Shown here piece by piece: positions 52,065 through 60,977 of a stretch of 64,000 bases of DNA (positions are counted from its first letter, which is position 1; each line of letters starts with the position of its first letter). Where the stretch lies: assembly GCF_018129685.1 (NCBI RefSeq), contig NZ_JAFCLG010000010.1, forward strand, positions 183,735 through 247,734. The letters are read 5' to 3'. This stretch comes from Bradyrhizobium manausense. Its GTDB lineage: Bacteria > Pseudomonadota > Alphaproteobacteria > Rhizobiales > Xanthobacteraceae. The notes below the pieces were generated by a model that was not told the DNA's origin, ran no database searches, and worked only from the letters and a program-made list of their open reading frames with translations. The position numbers and the translations under genes were made by a program.

Positions 52065-53645
52065 TCAGACGCGCGCGAGCGATCCGGACGCGAGGTCCGC
52101 CTTCCAGGCGGGGTACCGCGCGGCCGCTTCCCGCAGCCGGCCGATCATCAGATAGCCGGTGACGAGCCCGAACGCGAAGGTCGGGGCGACCAGATCGATG
52201 AAAAACGTCGATGCCGACATGTCGTCGACCACCCGCATCACCGGCATCGGGACGATCTGGTAGATCGCCATCAACACCGCCAGCAGCACCGTCATGCCAG
52301 CCCCGAAGACGAGGCCGTCCCGCAACTGCCTGGTCCGTCGCGAGCGCCGGCCCCACGTCGAATCCTGCACCAGCAGTGCGGTCATGGTGCCGATGCCCCA
52401 GGGAAAGATCAGCAGCGGCAGGTCATAAAGCACCACCTGCGAAAGACGCTCATCGGAGAACTGGAGGACGTCGAACAGCACCTGAACCGGAAGGAACACG
52501 ATCAGCGCGGTGCAGAGGCCGATCGACAGGATGAATCCGATCGGGAGCTGGCCGAAGATGTTCTCGTTCGCGAACGCGTAGCGCTGCTTGTAATGATAGA
52601 CGACCGAGAAGTTCACGATGAAGTACAGCGGCGTCGTCAGTACCGTGCGCAGCCCCGCGATGAACTGATCGCCGGGCAGGTGGATCAGCCTGCCCGACAA
52701 CGCCAGCCAGGACAGCGACCAGCAGAACCCGAAAACCGCGACGCTTGCCACGAATTTGGCGAAGCCAGGCGAGGAGGCATCCAGCACGAAGCCGATCGCG
52801 CCGAGCCGCCGCTTGGCTCCGACCAGCGTCCATGCGCCAGCCAGCGCCGCGCGCACGGCGAACAGCAGCAGATTGTTGAGCAGGGAATCCATGTCCTTGC
52901 GCAAGTCCTCCAGCATGCCCCCCGCTGCCGTCTGCGCCGCCAGCTGCAACTGGCTCACCGTGCTGTGCCGGGTCGAGAGCGAATCCAGCGCCTCCCAGTC
53001 GTTCGGCTCGACCTCACTGTCCTCCATGATCGCGCCATAGATCTCGGCGCTGCTCCTGAGCACGCGAACGGTCCGGAAGCACAGGGCATCGTAGGCGGCC
53101 AGCAACTCCACATAGAGATCGCGATTGCGCGTCATGAAGCGTTCGCCGGTCCAGCGCTCGAGATGCAGCATGAGCGCCGAGATCTTCAGCAGGCGCGACT
53201 GGATGGCGGTCGACTGCACGGCGCGAAAGTCGTCGATCTGGTAGCCGACCCGGGCAAGCTTGCGCTGAAGGCTCGGCATATCGTCCGGATGAACCTGGAA
53301 GGGCGCCGCAGCCAGGGTCTCGCGCAGGCTGAGCGCGCTGGCGGGGATTCCGGCAAGCTGATGACAGAAGCCCCGCCACAGCGCCGGAACGGCCGGGACG
53401 AGCCAGCTCAGCATCACCAGCCAGATCGCGGCGAGCGGCCACAGCTTCTGCACCAGCAGCGCATAGAAAAGCTCGAACGGCGCGATGAAAAGAGCGACGC
53501 CGAACGCGAACAAGGGAAGGGTGGTGAACGAGCGCGTGCCCTTGAGCGTATGAAACCTGAACCAGAAGAACAGCGCGACCATGAGCGGCGCGCCAAAGGC
53601 GTCGAAGAACCTGTTCAACAAGGCAATGGCCTGATCGAGCGACAC
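52065..53645 (-). CDS. Large polytopic membrane protein, partner of the CHAT protein
   Basis: This 526-aa protein starts at GTG 53645 (AGGAG 6 nt upstream). Three membrane spans lie in residues about 10-90, then a soluble helical part (about 95-250: LQRKLARVGYQIDDF, STRHSTVSQLQLAAQTAAGG), then about six more spans to residue 510. No known family was recognised; it is not a gasdermin and no transporter motif was seen. It follows the CHAT gene by 73 bp on the same strand, so the pair is probably an operon and the membrane protein a possible target or effector of the protease. Function unknown. Confidence 0.75.
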   Translation of the reverse strand: MSLDQAIALLNRFFDAFGAPLMVALFFWFRFHTLKGTRSFTTLPLFAFGVALFIAPFELFYALLVQKLWPLAAIWLVMLSWLVPAVPALWRGFCHQLAGIPASALSLRETLAAAPFQVHPDDMPSLQRKLARVGYQIDDFRAVQSTAIQSRLLKISALMLHLERWTGERFMTRNRDLYVELLAAYDALCFRTVRVLRSSAEIYGAIMEDSEVEPNDWEALDSLSTRHSTVSQLQLAAQTAAGGMLEDLRKDMDSLLNNLLLFAVRAALAGAWTLVGAKRRLGAIGFVLDASSPGFAKFVASVAVFGFCWSLSWLALSGRLIHLPGDQFIAGLRTVLTTPLYFIVNFSVVYHYKQRYAFANENIFGQLPIGFILSIGLCTALIVFLPVQVLFDVLQFSDERLSQVVLYDLPLLIFPWGIGTMTALLVQDSTWGRRSRRTRQLRDGLVFGAGMTVLLAVLMAIYQIVPMPVMRVVDDMSASTFFIDLVAPTFAFGLVTGYLMIGRLREAAARYPAWKADLASGSLARV

Positions 53646-53718
53646 GATGAACTCCTATCGCCGGGGTTCGCTGTGGAAGCTCCGCCGGGCACGATAGGAT
53701 CCGGCGAAGCCTTGGAGA

Positions 53719-55548
53719 TCACGCAGCCTGGGCAGCGAACATCTTGGCTTTCTGCAGCGCGAGGTCGATGTTGTCGGGTGCAAGCGCGATCGCGCTGTCC
53801 ATGTCGTTCTGGGCGCTGGCGAGGTCCTTGACCTGCACATAGGCATTGGCGCGCGACACCAGATATTTGGGCTCGGTCTGATTGATCGCGACCGCCGCGC
53901 TGAAGGCCTTGATCGCTTCTTCCAGATAGCCGCGCTTGTTGTCGCCCCCCGACGCGGTCATGCTGATGATGCCCTTGATCCAGAAGAATTCAGCGTTGTC
54001 CGGCTTGAGCCTGATGGCCTCGTTGATGTCGTTCAGCGCGTTCTCGTAGAGCCCGACCGTCACGTTGAAATTGGCCCTGCGCACCCGGTATTCCGCCCTG
54101 GCCGGGTCGAGCTCGATCGAATAGGCGAAGCTGGCGGCCGCCTTCGGAATCTGCTTCTGCTTGTGCTGGAGCGTGCCGAGATCGAAATAGACCTTGGCAA
54201 GCCGGACCGAGAGCTCGTTGTCGTCCGCGAGCAGGACGTGCAGCTCGCGTCCGCGGCGGGTCAATTCCTCCAGCGCCTCGATGGTGGCCGGCGTGGCCTC
54301 GAGCTCGCGCAGGAACGCATCCCGCCGTTGCCGCAGGTCTTCCCCGGAGAGACGCGCCGCTTCGGGCAGGTGCGCGGCCGGCGGCGGCGTCTCGACGTTG
54401 AATATCCGTCCGTCGGACGAGCGCATGTAGAGAACCGGGATGCCCCATTCCACCCGCGACTTCTGCTGGATGAACTGGCGCGCGTAGGTCACGGCGTCGT
54501 CGATCGACCGGTTGCCTGCGAGAGCCGAGTAAAACCCTTCCGACATCGAGATCGCGGCGCTGTCGGTGATCGGGAACTGCATCGCCACCACGGCGGGCAG
54601 CCAGCCCGTCTTCATCAGCCCGATCGCCGGATTGCCGAAGCGATCGCCGACATTGATCCTGGCGCTCTCGCAGCAATTGAGCACGATCAGACGCAGGCTC
54701 CGCCTGGCACCCGACAGCATCATCGCAAGATCGGAGGCGAACTTCTTCACCGGCTTGCCGTCCTCGTCGACCATGACGACGAAGCCGCGCTCGTCGAAAC
54801 TATCGGCGTCGGCCCCGGGACGCAGGTCGTCGACGCCGCCATGGCCGATGAAATGGAAGATGTGCCACTCCCCCTCCAGCAGCTTCTTCATCAGGTCTTT
54901 TCCGGTGCCGCCCGGGACCCATTGAAAATCGACCTTGCCTTCGTGCTGGAGCGCATCGATGCCCTTGTTGATGCGGTCCCGTTCCTTGACAACGTCGAGC
55001 TTCGGCCATTCGCTGGTCGACGGATCGGCGATCATGCCGAGAATACGCAGCGGGCCCTTGACGCCCATACGCGTCACGCTTCCGGCCGTTTCCAGATGCC
55101 GCACGATCGGTCGGGTGAGGCTGACATAGTAGGGAATCTCGTTTTCGTCGTAGAGATATTCCCACGGCAGCCCGGCAAGCTCGTCCGCCTCGATGCGCAG
55201 CTTGATCCTCAGATCTTGGGTCGCGCCCTTGCTGCGATCGTAGACCTGCCGGATCAGCGGCACTTCGGTGAAGACGCTGCGGAAGACCCCGCGCCCGAAG
55301 TCCCGCAGCACCTGCTCGCCGCGCGTCACCGGACCCGGACGACTTCGATCGTCGATCTCGAGCACTGCGCTTTCCAGCTCGCCGCGCAGCTTTGCCAATT
55401 CGCCCGGCGCAGAGAACCAGAACTTCAACTGGCTCCGCGGCGCCTCGCCGCCCGGCGATCTCACGACGCGTCCGTAATATTGCTGCGGGCCGACGCCTCC
55501 CGGCAAATAGGAGCCGATCTCAAGCTCGAAATCTTCGTAATCGGGCAT
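53719..55548 (-). CDS. CHAT-domain (caspase-like) protease with C-terminal TPR repeats
   Basis: This 609-aa protein starts at ATG 55548 (TGAGG upstream; a TTG at 55563 adds five residues). The N-terminal part (about 1-110) is beta-rich. The CHAT domain (about 110-400) has LAGLPWEYLYDE, the catalytic His in HFIGHGG (His236) and Cys in LIVLNCCES (Cys293). TPR-like helices fill about 450-605 (AAASFAYSIELDPARAEY, ALNDINEAIRLKPDNAEF). CHAT proteases cut partner proteins in several bacterial immune and cell-death systems. Its probable operon partner is the adjacent membrane protein. No immune assignment can be proved here. Confidence 0.88.
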   Translation of the reverse strand: MPDYEDFELEIGSYLPGGVGPQQYYGRVVRSPGGEAPRSQLKFWFSAPGELAKLRGELESAVLEIDDRSRPGPVTRGEQVLRDFGRGVFRSVFTEVPLIRQVYDRSKGATQDLRIKLRIEADELAGLPWEYLYDENEIPYYVSLTRPIVRHLETAGSVTRMGVKGPLRILGMIADPSTSEWPKLDVVKERDRINKGIDALQHEGKVDFQWVPGGTGKDLMKKLLEGEWHIFHFIGHGGVDDLRPGADADSFDERGFVVMVDEDGKPVKKFASDLAMMLSGARRSLRLIVLNCCESARINVGDRFGNPAIGLMKTGWLPAVVAMQFPITDSAAISMSEGFYSALAGNRSIDDAVTYARQFIQQKSRVEWGIPVLYMRSSDGRIFNVETPPPAAHLPEAARLSGEDLRQRRDAFLRELEATPATIEALEELTRRGRELHVLLADDNELSVRLAKVYFDLGTLQHKQKQIPKAAASFAYSIELDPARAEYRVRRANFNVTVGLYENALNDINEAIRLKPDNAEFFWIKGIISMTASGGDNKRGYLEEAIKAFSAAVAINQTEPKYLVSRANAYVQVKDLASAQNDMDSAIALAPDNIDLALQKAKMFAAQAA

Positions 55549-55928
55549 TTGGGCCTCACTCAAACAAGATCAATACGGCCGCTGGAATGTCTTGCGTTGG
55601 AAAAACCTCCAATCCGGGTGGCGCGCTTCGCCATGACCGCGCGTGCATTGTCGCCGGCCAGATCGAGCTGGCTCGATCAATCATGCGCCGACGAACTGAT
55701 GCCAGCGAAGGGGCGATACATCTGCTCCTCCCGGATGACGGCAGCAGCCAGACTATCACACACAACCTCGAGACGCATTTGTGAAACAAGTCTCATGCGG
55801 CCCGAAATGTTGCGAAGGGCCCCGGCGCGTCGCCTGGCAGGGTTGTTTCTGGGGATCGAACCCGAAGACCTGGTGCCGCGACCAAGCGATCGTGCCAGAA
55901 TTGGCGGCGTCAAATTCGGACCAGCTCC
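55549..55928. other. Divergent control region between the CHAT gene and the YjfL-like gene
   Basis: This 380-bp stretch has no intact gene. Several open frames in it are short or are extensions of frames opposite the CHAT gene. It must hold the promoters for both divergent units; no clear palindrome or sigma-70 box could be supported. Confidence 0.6.
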
Positions 55929-56333
55929 ATGATCCTGCAATCGCTCGCCGGCCTGCCCGCCTTTCTGGTCTATTTCTGCACCGGGCTGATCGCGATAGTA
56001 GCATATCTGTTCGTCTACACGCGGATCACGCCGCACAACGAGTTCCAGCTCATTCGCGACAACGACCCTGCCGCAGCGCTGGCGCTCGGCCTCAGCCTGC
56101 TCGGCTTCGTGGCCCCGCTGTTCAGCGCGATCGCCCATTCGGCCAATGTGCTGGACTGCCTGATCTGGGCCTTCATCGCGCTGATCGTGCAGGTCGCGGT
56201 GTTCTACATCGTGAAAATCCCGGTGCCGAACCTGTCGGGGCGGATCGCCGCCGGTGAGCTCGCACCCGCGATCTGGCTCGGCCTGTCCTCGCTCGCCGCG
56301 GGCCTGTTGAACGCTGCCTGCATGATCTACTGA
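55929..56333 (+). CDS. DUF350 membrane protein, YjfL-like
   Basis: This 134-aa inner-membrane protein has four membrane spans (ends LVYFCTGLIAIVAYLFVYT; ALALGLSLLGFVAPLFSAIA; LIWAFIALIVQVAVFYIV; LGLSSLAAGLLNAACMIY). Size and pattern fit DUF350 (E. coli YjfL/YjcC-neighbour type). In E. coli yjfL stands beside yjfM and yjfC; here a YgiB/YjfM-like gene starts 2 bp after it and a YgiC/YjfC-like gene follows. The role is unknown, possibly envelope stress. Confidence 0.8.
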   Translation: MILQSLAGLPAFLVYFCTGLIAIVAYLFVYTRITPHNEFQLIRDNDPAAALALGLSLLGFVAPLFSAIAHSANVLDCLIWAFIALIVQVAVFYIVKIPVPNLSGRIAAGELAPAIWLGLSSLAAGLLNAACMIY

Positions 56334-56334
56334 T

Positions 56335-56763
56335 ATGGCCGAGAAACCTCCTCCCAAGGATTTCGGCAAGCGCCGGCCGCGCCTGCCGGCGGCACTGCCG
56401 CTCCCGCCGCGGGAGCCGGTGAAGCGCTCCGGACATGTCGCGCTACTGGTGATGGGGACGATCGCGGTCGGTAGCACCGCCTTCATGTTGACGCCGCGGC
56501 GAAACTGCGACCCCATGCCTCCCGGGGCGACAGTCCCCGGGGCGACAGTCCCCGGGGCAACGGCGCCTGCCCAAGCGAACACCAACTGTAGCAGCAGCTC
56601 ATCAGGCGGCAGCGGCGGAGGCCATTGGTCGTCGCGATCGAGCTTCTTCAGCAGCGACTCCTCGAGCCATTCTTCGCCGGGCGGTTCGTCCGACTCGGGC
56701 TCTGGCGGCGTCACGCGCGGCGGCTTCGGCTCGTTTGGCCATGGCTTCTCGGGCGGCGAATGA
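56335..56763 (+). CDS. YgiB/YjfM-like membrane-anchored Ser/Gly-rich protein
   Basis: This 142-aa protein has a basic N-terminus, one membrane span (VALLVMGTIAVGSTAFML, about 34-51), a PGATV repeat at about 62-76 and a Ser/Gly-rich tail (SSSSSGGSGGGHWSSRSSFF). DUF1190 proteins such as YgiB and YjfM share this plan and precede a YgiC-type ligase. The repeat is encoded by three near-identical 15-bp units at about 56521-56565. Confidence 0.65.
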   Translation: MAEKPPPKDFGKRRPRLPAALPLPPREPVKRSGHVALLVMGTIAVGSTAFMLTPRRNCDPMPPGATVPGATVPGATAPAQANTNCSSSSSGGSGGGHWSSRSSFFSSDSSSHSSPGGSSDSGSGGVTRGGFGSFGHGFSGGE

Positions 56764-56829
56764 GGCGCGGGTTTGTGAATTCAACCGCGCGTGCTGGTCT
56801 GCTTAGGTGATGGCGCCGGAGGAAGCGAC

Positions 56830-57084
56830 ATGAAGCGCTCGCGAAGAATCGTGCTGACCTTGATGGGCACCGCCGCGGCCGGCGCGATCTCGATGGGACT
56901 TACGAGGCGCCCCTGCGGCTCCGGACTCGAAGCCGTAGCCGGCATCGACGGCCAGACATATTGCCGGCCGAGCTATGGCGGCTTCGGCGGCACGCTGCAT
57001 CGCATGCATGCTGGCCATCCCGGTCATGGTCATGGTGGTCATGGTCATGGTGGTCATGGTCATGGCGGTCACGGCGGCGGCTGA
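56830..57084 (+). CDS. Small His/Gly-repeat protein (84 aa)
   Basis: ATG 56830 has GGAGGAAG upstream. The protein opens MKRSRRIVLTLMGTAAAGAI (signal or anchor), has two Cys (CGSG, TYCRPS), then ends in HPGHGHGGHGHGGHGHGG-type repeats built from 15-bp units near 57010-57070. The repeats are a likely metal-binding tail. It is 4 bp before the YgiC-like gene. It may be a variant of the YgiB family or a new member of the set. Confidence 0.7.
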   Translation: MKRSRRIVLTLMGTAAAGAISMGLTRRPCGSGLEAVAGIDGQTYCRPSYGGFGGTLHRMHAGHPGHGHGGHGHGGHGHGGHGGG

Positions 57085-57087
57085 CAC

Positions 57088-58248
57088 ATGCAACGTATCA
57101 CCTGTCCTGAACGCGACGACTGGCAACAGACGGCCGAGCAATGCGGCTTCGCCTTCCACACCATCGGCGGCGAGCGCTATTGGGACGAGCGCGCCTATTA
57201 CGCCTTCACGCTCGACGAAATCGAGCGTTCCATCGAGGCGCCGACCGCCGAGATCGACGCGATGTGCCTCGAGCTTGCCGGCCGCGTCATTGGCAGCGAG
57301 CAGCGCTTGCGACGTTTGAAGATTCCGGAAGCGTTTTGGGACCTCATCGCAGAGAGCTGGGAGCGCGATGACCGCAGCCTTTACGGCCGGCTCGACCTCA
57401 AATTTGACGGCGAGGCGCCTGCAAAGCTGCTCGAATACAACGCGGATACGCCAACTTCGATCTTCGAAGCCGCAGTGTTTCAGTGGACGTGGCTCGAGCA
57501 GGCGATCGAGCGGCGCATCATCCCCGCGCGCGCCGACCAGTTCAACTCGATCCACGAACGGCTGATCGCTGCGTGGAAGGACATTGCCGCGGGCAAGCAT
57601 CTGCATCTCACCGGCACCACCGGCAACGAGGAGGACGCCGGCACGCTGGCTTATCTCGAGGACACCGCGCGTCAGGCGGGCCTCTCGACCACATTGCTCG
57701 ACATCGAGGCGATCGGCTGGCGCGACGAGGCCGGCGGCTTCGTCGACCTCGACAACGGCGACATGGAGCTGGTGTTCAAGCTCTACCCCTGGGAATGGAT
57801 GTTCCGCGACGCCTTCGGCGCAAAGCTCAAGGGCGCGCCGACACGCTGGATCGAGCCGCCATGGAAGGCGGTGCTCTCCAACAAGGGCATCCTGCCGCTG
57901 CTCTGGGAGATGTTCCCGAACCATCCCAACCTGCTGCCGGCCTTTTTCGAGGACGACCCGCGCGCCGCCGAGCTCGGCAGCTCCTATGTGCGCAAACCGC
58001 TGCTGTCGCGCGAAGGCGCCAATGTCACACTGGTGTCCGGTGGAATGTCGCTCGACGAGCACGCCGGCCCCTATGGCGCCGAAGGCTTTGTACGCCAGGC
58101 GCTGTCACCGCTGCCGAATTTTTCCGGCGTCTATCCGGTGATCGGAAGCTGGCTGGTGAATCACGAGCCGTGCGGGCTTTCGATCCGCGAGGATGAAAGC
58201 CCGATCACCGGCAACAGCTCGCGGTTTGTGCCGCATGCGATCTTGTGA
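57088..58248 (+). CDS. Glutathionylspermidine synthase-like ATP-grasp ligase (YgiC/YjfC family)
   Basis: This 386-aa protein matches the synthetase half of the glutathionylspermidine synthase family: FDGEAPAKLLEYNADTPTSIFEAA, VFKLYPWEWMFRD, WKAVLSNKGILPLLWEMFPNHPNLLPA and YVRKPLLSREGANV (ATP-grasp). The amidase half of E. coli Gss is absent, as in YgiC and YjfC. It probably joins a carboxylate to an amine using ATP; the true substrates of this class are not settled. It is the last gene of the YjfL-like set. Confidence 0.88.
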   Translation: MQRITCPERDDWQQTAEQCGFAFHTIGGERYWDERAYYAFTLDEIERSIEAPTAEIDAMCLELAGRVIGSEQRLRRLKIPEAFWDLIAESWERDDRSLYGRLDLKFDGEAPAKLLEYNADTPTSIFEAAVFQWTWLEQAIERRIIPARADQFNSIHERLIAAWKDIAAGKHLHLTGTTGNEEDAGTLAYLEDTARQAGLSTTLLDIEAIGWRDEAGGFVDLDNGDMELVFKLYPWEWMFRDAFGAKLKGAPTRWIEPPWKAVLSNKGILPLLWEMFPNHPNLLPAFFEDDPRAAELGSSYVRKPLLSREGANVTLVSGGMSLDEHAGPYGAEGFVRQALSPLPNFSGVYPVIGSWLVNHEPCGLSIREDESPITGNSSRFVPHAIL

Positions 58249-58254
58249 GTATCC

Positions 58255-58399
58255 GTCATTCCGGGGCGCGACGAAGTCGCGAGCCCGAAGTCCATAACCA
58301 CGGAGAGATCGAACATGCCCCGCCTAACCGCCTGCCCAATTCGATGGCCTGTGGTCATGGATTGCGGGCTCCGCGCTGACGCGCGTCCCCGGAATGACG
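58255..58399. repeat. Intergenic inverted repeat, family B, copy 2
   Basis: GTCATTCCGGGGCGCG at the left is answered by CGCGTCCCCGGAATGAC at the right, as at 39009. It lies between the convergent YgiC-like and cheR genes. Confidence 0.85.
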
Positions 58400-58408
58400 A
58401 GGCGAAGC

Positions 58409-59281
58409 TCACCGCGCCGCGGCGATCTTCAGGGGTTGCGGCATCAGTCCGCCCATCGGGCGACCGGAACGCGCCGGATTGGGCTGGTAGAGACCACGGC
58501 GGTCGGAGATGGGGCGGAACGCATCGGTGATGCCGACCACGGATTCGGCGGCGCCCAGCAGCAGCGTGCCGTCCGCTTCCAGGACCTTCGCCATCCGCTC
58601 GAAGATCGTGGCCTTGGTGTCCTGGTCGAAATAGATCAGCACGTTGCGGCAGAAGATGACGTCGAACGTGCCGAGATGGGAGAAGTCCTGCAGCAGATTG
58701 AGCTGGCGGAACTGCACCATCGACCGGACGTCGGCGTTGAGCTGCCAGACATCGCTCGCCTGCGTGAAGTATTTCATCAGCAACTGGATCGGCAGGCCAC
58801 GCTGAACCTCGAACTGGCTGTAGACGCCAGCCTTGCACTTCTCCAGAACTTCCTGAGACAGATCGGTCGCGACGATCTCGATACGCCAGCCCGCGAGCGC
58901 GGCGCCCATCTCCTTCAGGCACATCGCGATCGAATAGGGCTCCTGCCCCGTCGACGACGCCGCCGACCAGATCCGCAGCGATCTGCGCGCGGCGCGGGCC
59001 TGGATCAGGCCGGGCATGATGCTGTCGCGCAGATGATCGAACGGGATCTTGTCGCGGAAGAAGAACGTCTCGTTGGTGGTCATGGCCTCGACCACGTCGG
59101 TCGCAAGCCGGCCATCGCCGTTTCTGATCTTCAGCACCAGATCCGGGATGCCCGGCAGGCTCGCCTTGCGGGCGAGCGGCAGCAGGCGGCTCTCGACCAG
59201 ATATTGCTTGTCGGGCGAGAGATCGAGGCCGGAGCGCTCTTTCAGGAACTTGCGCAGATAGTCGTAATCCGCGGGCGTCAC
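58409..59281 (-). CDS. cheR: Chemotaxis methyltransferase CheR
   Basis: This 290-aa enzyme methylates glutamates of chemoreceptors using SAM. It has the CheR N-terminal helical domain (DYDYLRKFLKERSGLDL, NETFFFRDKIPFDHLRD) and the SAM-binding core (LRIWSAASSTGQEPYSIAM, DVIFCRNVLIYFD). The start is GTG 59281, overlapping the cheB stop by 4 bp (GTGA). It is the last gene of the che operon. Confidence 0.95.
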   Translation of the reverse strand: MTPADYDYLRKFLKERSGLDLSPDKQYLVESRLLPLARKASLPGIPDLVLKIRNGDGRLATDVVEAMTTNETFFFRDKIPFDHLRDSIMPGLIQARAARRSLRIWSAASSTGQEPYSIAMCLKEMGAALAGWRIEIVATDLSQEVLEKCKAGVYSQFEVQRGLPIQLLMKYFTQASDVWQLNADVRSMVQFRQLNLLQDFSHLGTFDVIFCRNVLIYFDQDTKATIFERMAKVLEADGTLLLGAAESVVGITDAFRPISDRRGLYQPNPARSGRPMGGLMPQPLKIAAAR

Positions 59282-60465
59282 GTGCGGTCTCCCGCTAACA
59301 GGCGATTGACCTTGGCGCCGATCTGGTTGAGCGGCAGGATCGCCGCGCAGATGCCGGCATTGGCGGCCGCACCCGGCATGCCCCACACCACACTGGAGGC
59401 TTCGTCCTGTGCAATCACGCTGCCGCCGGCAGCGACGATGTCCTTGCCGCCGCGCATGCCGTCCGAGCCCATGCCGGTCAGGATCACGGAGAGGATGTTG
59501 CCGTGCCAGACGTCGATCGCGGAGGTGAAGAGCGGATCGACCGCGGGCTTGCAGAAATTGACGGCGGGGCCGTCATCGAGCGCAATCGCGGCGTCCGCGC
59601 CGCTGCGCACGACACGCATGTGCTTGCCACCGGGCGCGAGATAGATGCGGCCGGGCTTCACCGGCTCGCCATCCACGGCCTCGGCTGCCGGTCGGCGGCT
59701 CGAACGCGCCAGATGCTCGGCGAGAATGGTGGTGAAGGTCGGCGGCATGTGCTGGGTGATCAGCACCGGGACGCGGTCGATCACCGGGCCGAGCTCGGTG
59801 ACGAGTGCCATCAGCGCCTGCGGGCCGCCGGTGGAGGAGCCGATCAGCAGCACCTTCGGCGCCTGGGTCGAGAACGGACGCGTCGTCACCGCGCCAGGGT
59901 ACAAGGTATGCGCGGCCGGTGCCGGCGCGGCAGGCCGCGCGACAGCCGGCGCGCGTGCAGCCGGCGCAGCGGGCGCCAACGGCGGACTCGCCACGGCCGG
60001 CTTCCGGCGCAAGCGCGCACCGAGGTGACGGATCTTCTGGATCAGGTCGTGATGGAAGATATCGGCGGCGGAGGTCTCGCGCGTCGATTCAGGCTTCGGA
60101 ATGTAGTCGGCCGCACCGAGCGACAGGGCCTTGAAGCTGATCTCCGCGTTGCGGCGCGTCAGCGTCGAGGCCATGATGATGACGAGATCGCGCTTCTTTG
60201 CCAGCAGCTGCGGCAACGCCGAGATGCCGTCGAGCTCGGGCATTTCGATGTCGAGCACGGCAACATCGGGATTGATGCGTTCGAGCTGGTTGACCGCCTC
60301 CAGCCCGGTGCGCAGCGAAGCCGCGACCTCCATGTCATGCTCGGCTCCGATCCAGCGCGAGATCAGTCCGCGTATGACGACGGAGTCGTCGACGACCATG
60401 ACCCGCAGCGGCCCGGCTTCGCGCGACGGGCTCGTGGTCGAACTACCTGCGAACGCAACACTCAT
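59278..60465 (-). CDS. cheB: Chemotaxis methylesterase/response regulator CheB
   Basis: This 395-aa protein has an N-terminal receiver (Asp72 in AVLDIEMPELDG) and a C-terminal methylesterase domain with catalytic Ser (IGSSTGGPQAL), His (LITQHMPP) and Asp (ILTGMGSDGMRGG). A long Ala/Pro linker joins them. It removes methyl groups from chemoreceptors. It overlaps cheR by 4 bp. Confidence 0.96.
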   Translation of the reverse strand: MSVAFAGSSTTSPSREAGPLRVMVVDDSVVIRGLISRWIGAEHDMEVAASLRTGLEAVNQLERINPDVAVLDIEMPELDGISALPQLLAKKRDLVIIMASTLTRRNAEISFKALSLGAADYIPKPESTRETSAADIFHHDLIQKIRHLGARLRRKPAVASPPLAPAAPAARAPAVARPAAPAPAAHTLYPGAVTTRPFSTQAPKVLLIGSSTGGPQALMALVTELGPVIDRVPVLITQHMPPTFTTILAEHLARSSRRPAAEAVDGEPVKPGRIYLAPGGKHMRVVRSGADAAIALDDGPAVNFCKPAVDPLFTSAIDVWHGNILSVILTGMGSDGMRGGKDIVAAGGSVIAQDEASSVVWGMPGAAANAGICAAILPLNQIGAKVNRLLAGDRT

Positions 60466-60539
60466 TACTCACCAACTCAGACTGAAACGGTTTGGTTGAA
60501 AACAATCGCCGAAGGAGCCGTCCAGCCTCCGGTGTTCGC

Positions 60540-60905
60540 TCAGATCAGGCCGACTTCCTGGAATTTCGCCGTGACGATCTCCTTGTCGAACGGCTTCATG
60601 ATGTACTCGTTGGCGCCGGCGTGCAGCGCACGCGCAATATGCGCCACGTCGTTCTCGGTAGTGCAGAACACGACCTTCGGCTGGTCGCCGCCGGGCATGC
60701 GGCGCAGATGGCCGAGGAATTCGTATCCGTCCATGACCGGCATGTTCCAGTCGAGCAGCACGGCATCGGGCAGACCGCGCTTGCAGGCCTCGAGCGCCTT
60801 CTCACCGTCCTCGGCTTCGAGAATCTGGAAGTCGAGACCTTCCAGGATCCGGCGCGCAACCTTGCGGATGACGCTGGAATCATCAACGACGAGACAAGTT
60901 CGCAT
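60540..60905 (-). CDS. cheY: Chemotaxis response regulator CheY
   Basis: This 121-aa single receiver domain has acidic residues DD at 8-9, phosphoacceptor Asp52 (VLLDWNMPVMDG), Thr in FCTTEND and Lys in IMKPFDKE. It carries the signal from CheA to the flagellar switch. It lies between cheW and cheB on the same strand. Confidence 0.95.
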   Translation of the reverse strand: MRTCLVVDDSSVIRKVARRILEGLDFQILEAEDGEKALEACKRGLPDAVLLDWNMPVMDGYEFLGHLRRMPGGDQPKVVFCTTENDVAHIARALHAGANEYIMKPFDKEIVTAKFQEVGLI

Positions 60906-60977
60906 GTGAACCTCTACTTCCTATCCCCTTGCGGGGGCATTTCCAATTGCAGGCACGCCAGCGGCGATGCCGCCGTA

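Noticed and set aside
52065..53645. Gasdermin-type pore protein as CHAT partner
   Set aside because: Gasdermins are soluble beta proteins without many membrane spans; this protein has about nine helical spans.
53719..55548. Part of a type III-E CRISPR (Craspase) system
   Set aside because: TPR-CHAT order differs (CHAT first, TPR last) and there is no Cas7-11 gene or repeat array in the window.
56803..58062. 419-codon minus-strand frame opposite the YgiC-like gene
   Set aside because: It mirrors the ligase and His-repeat genes and has no recognisable domain.
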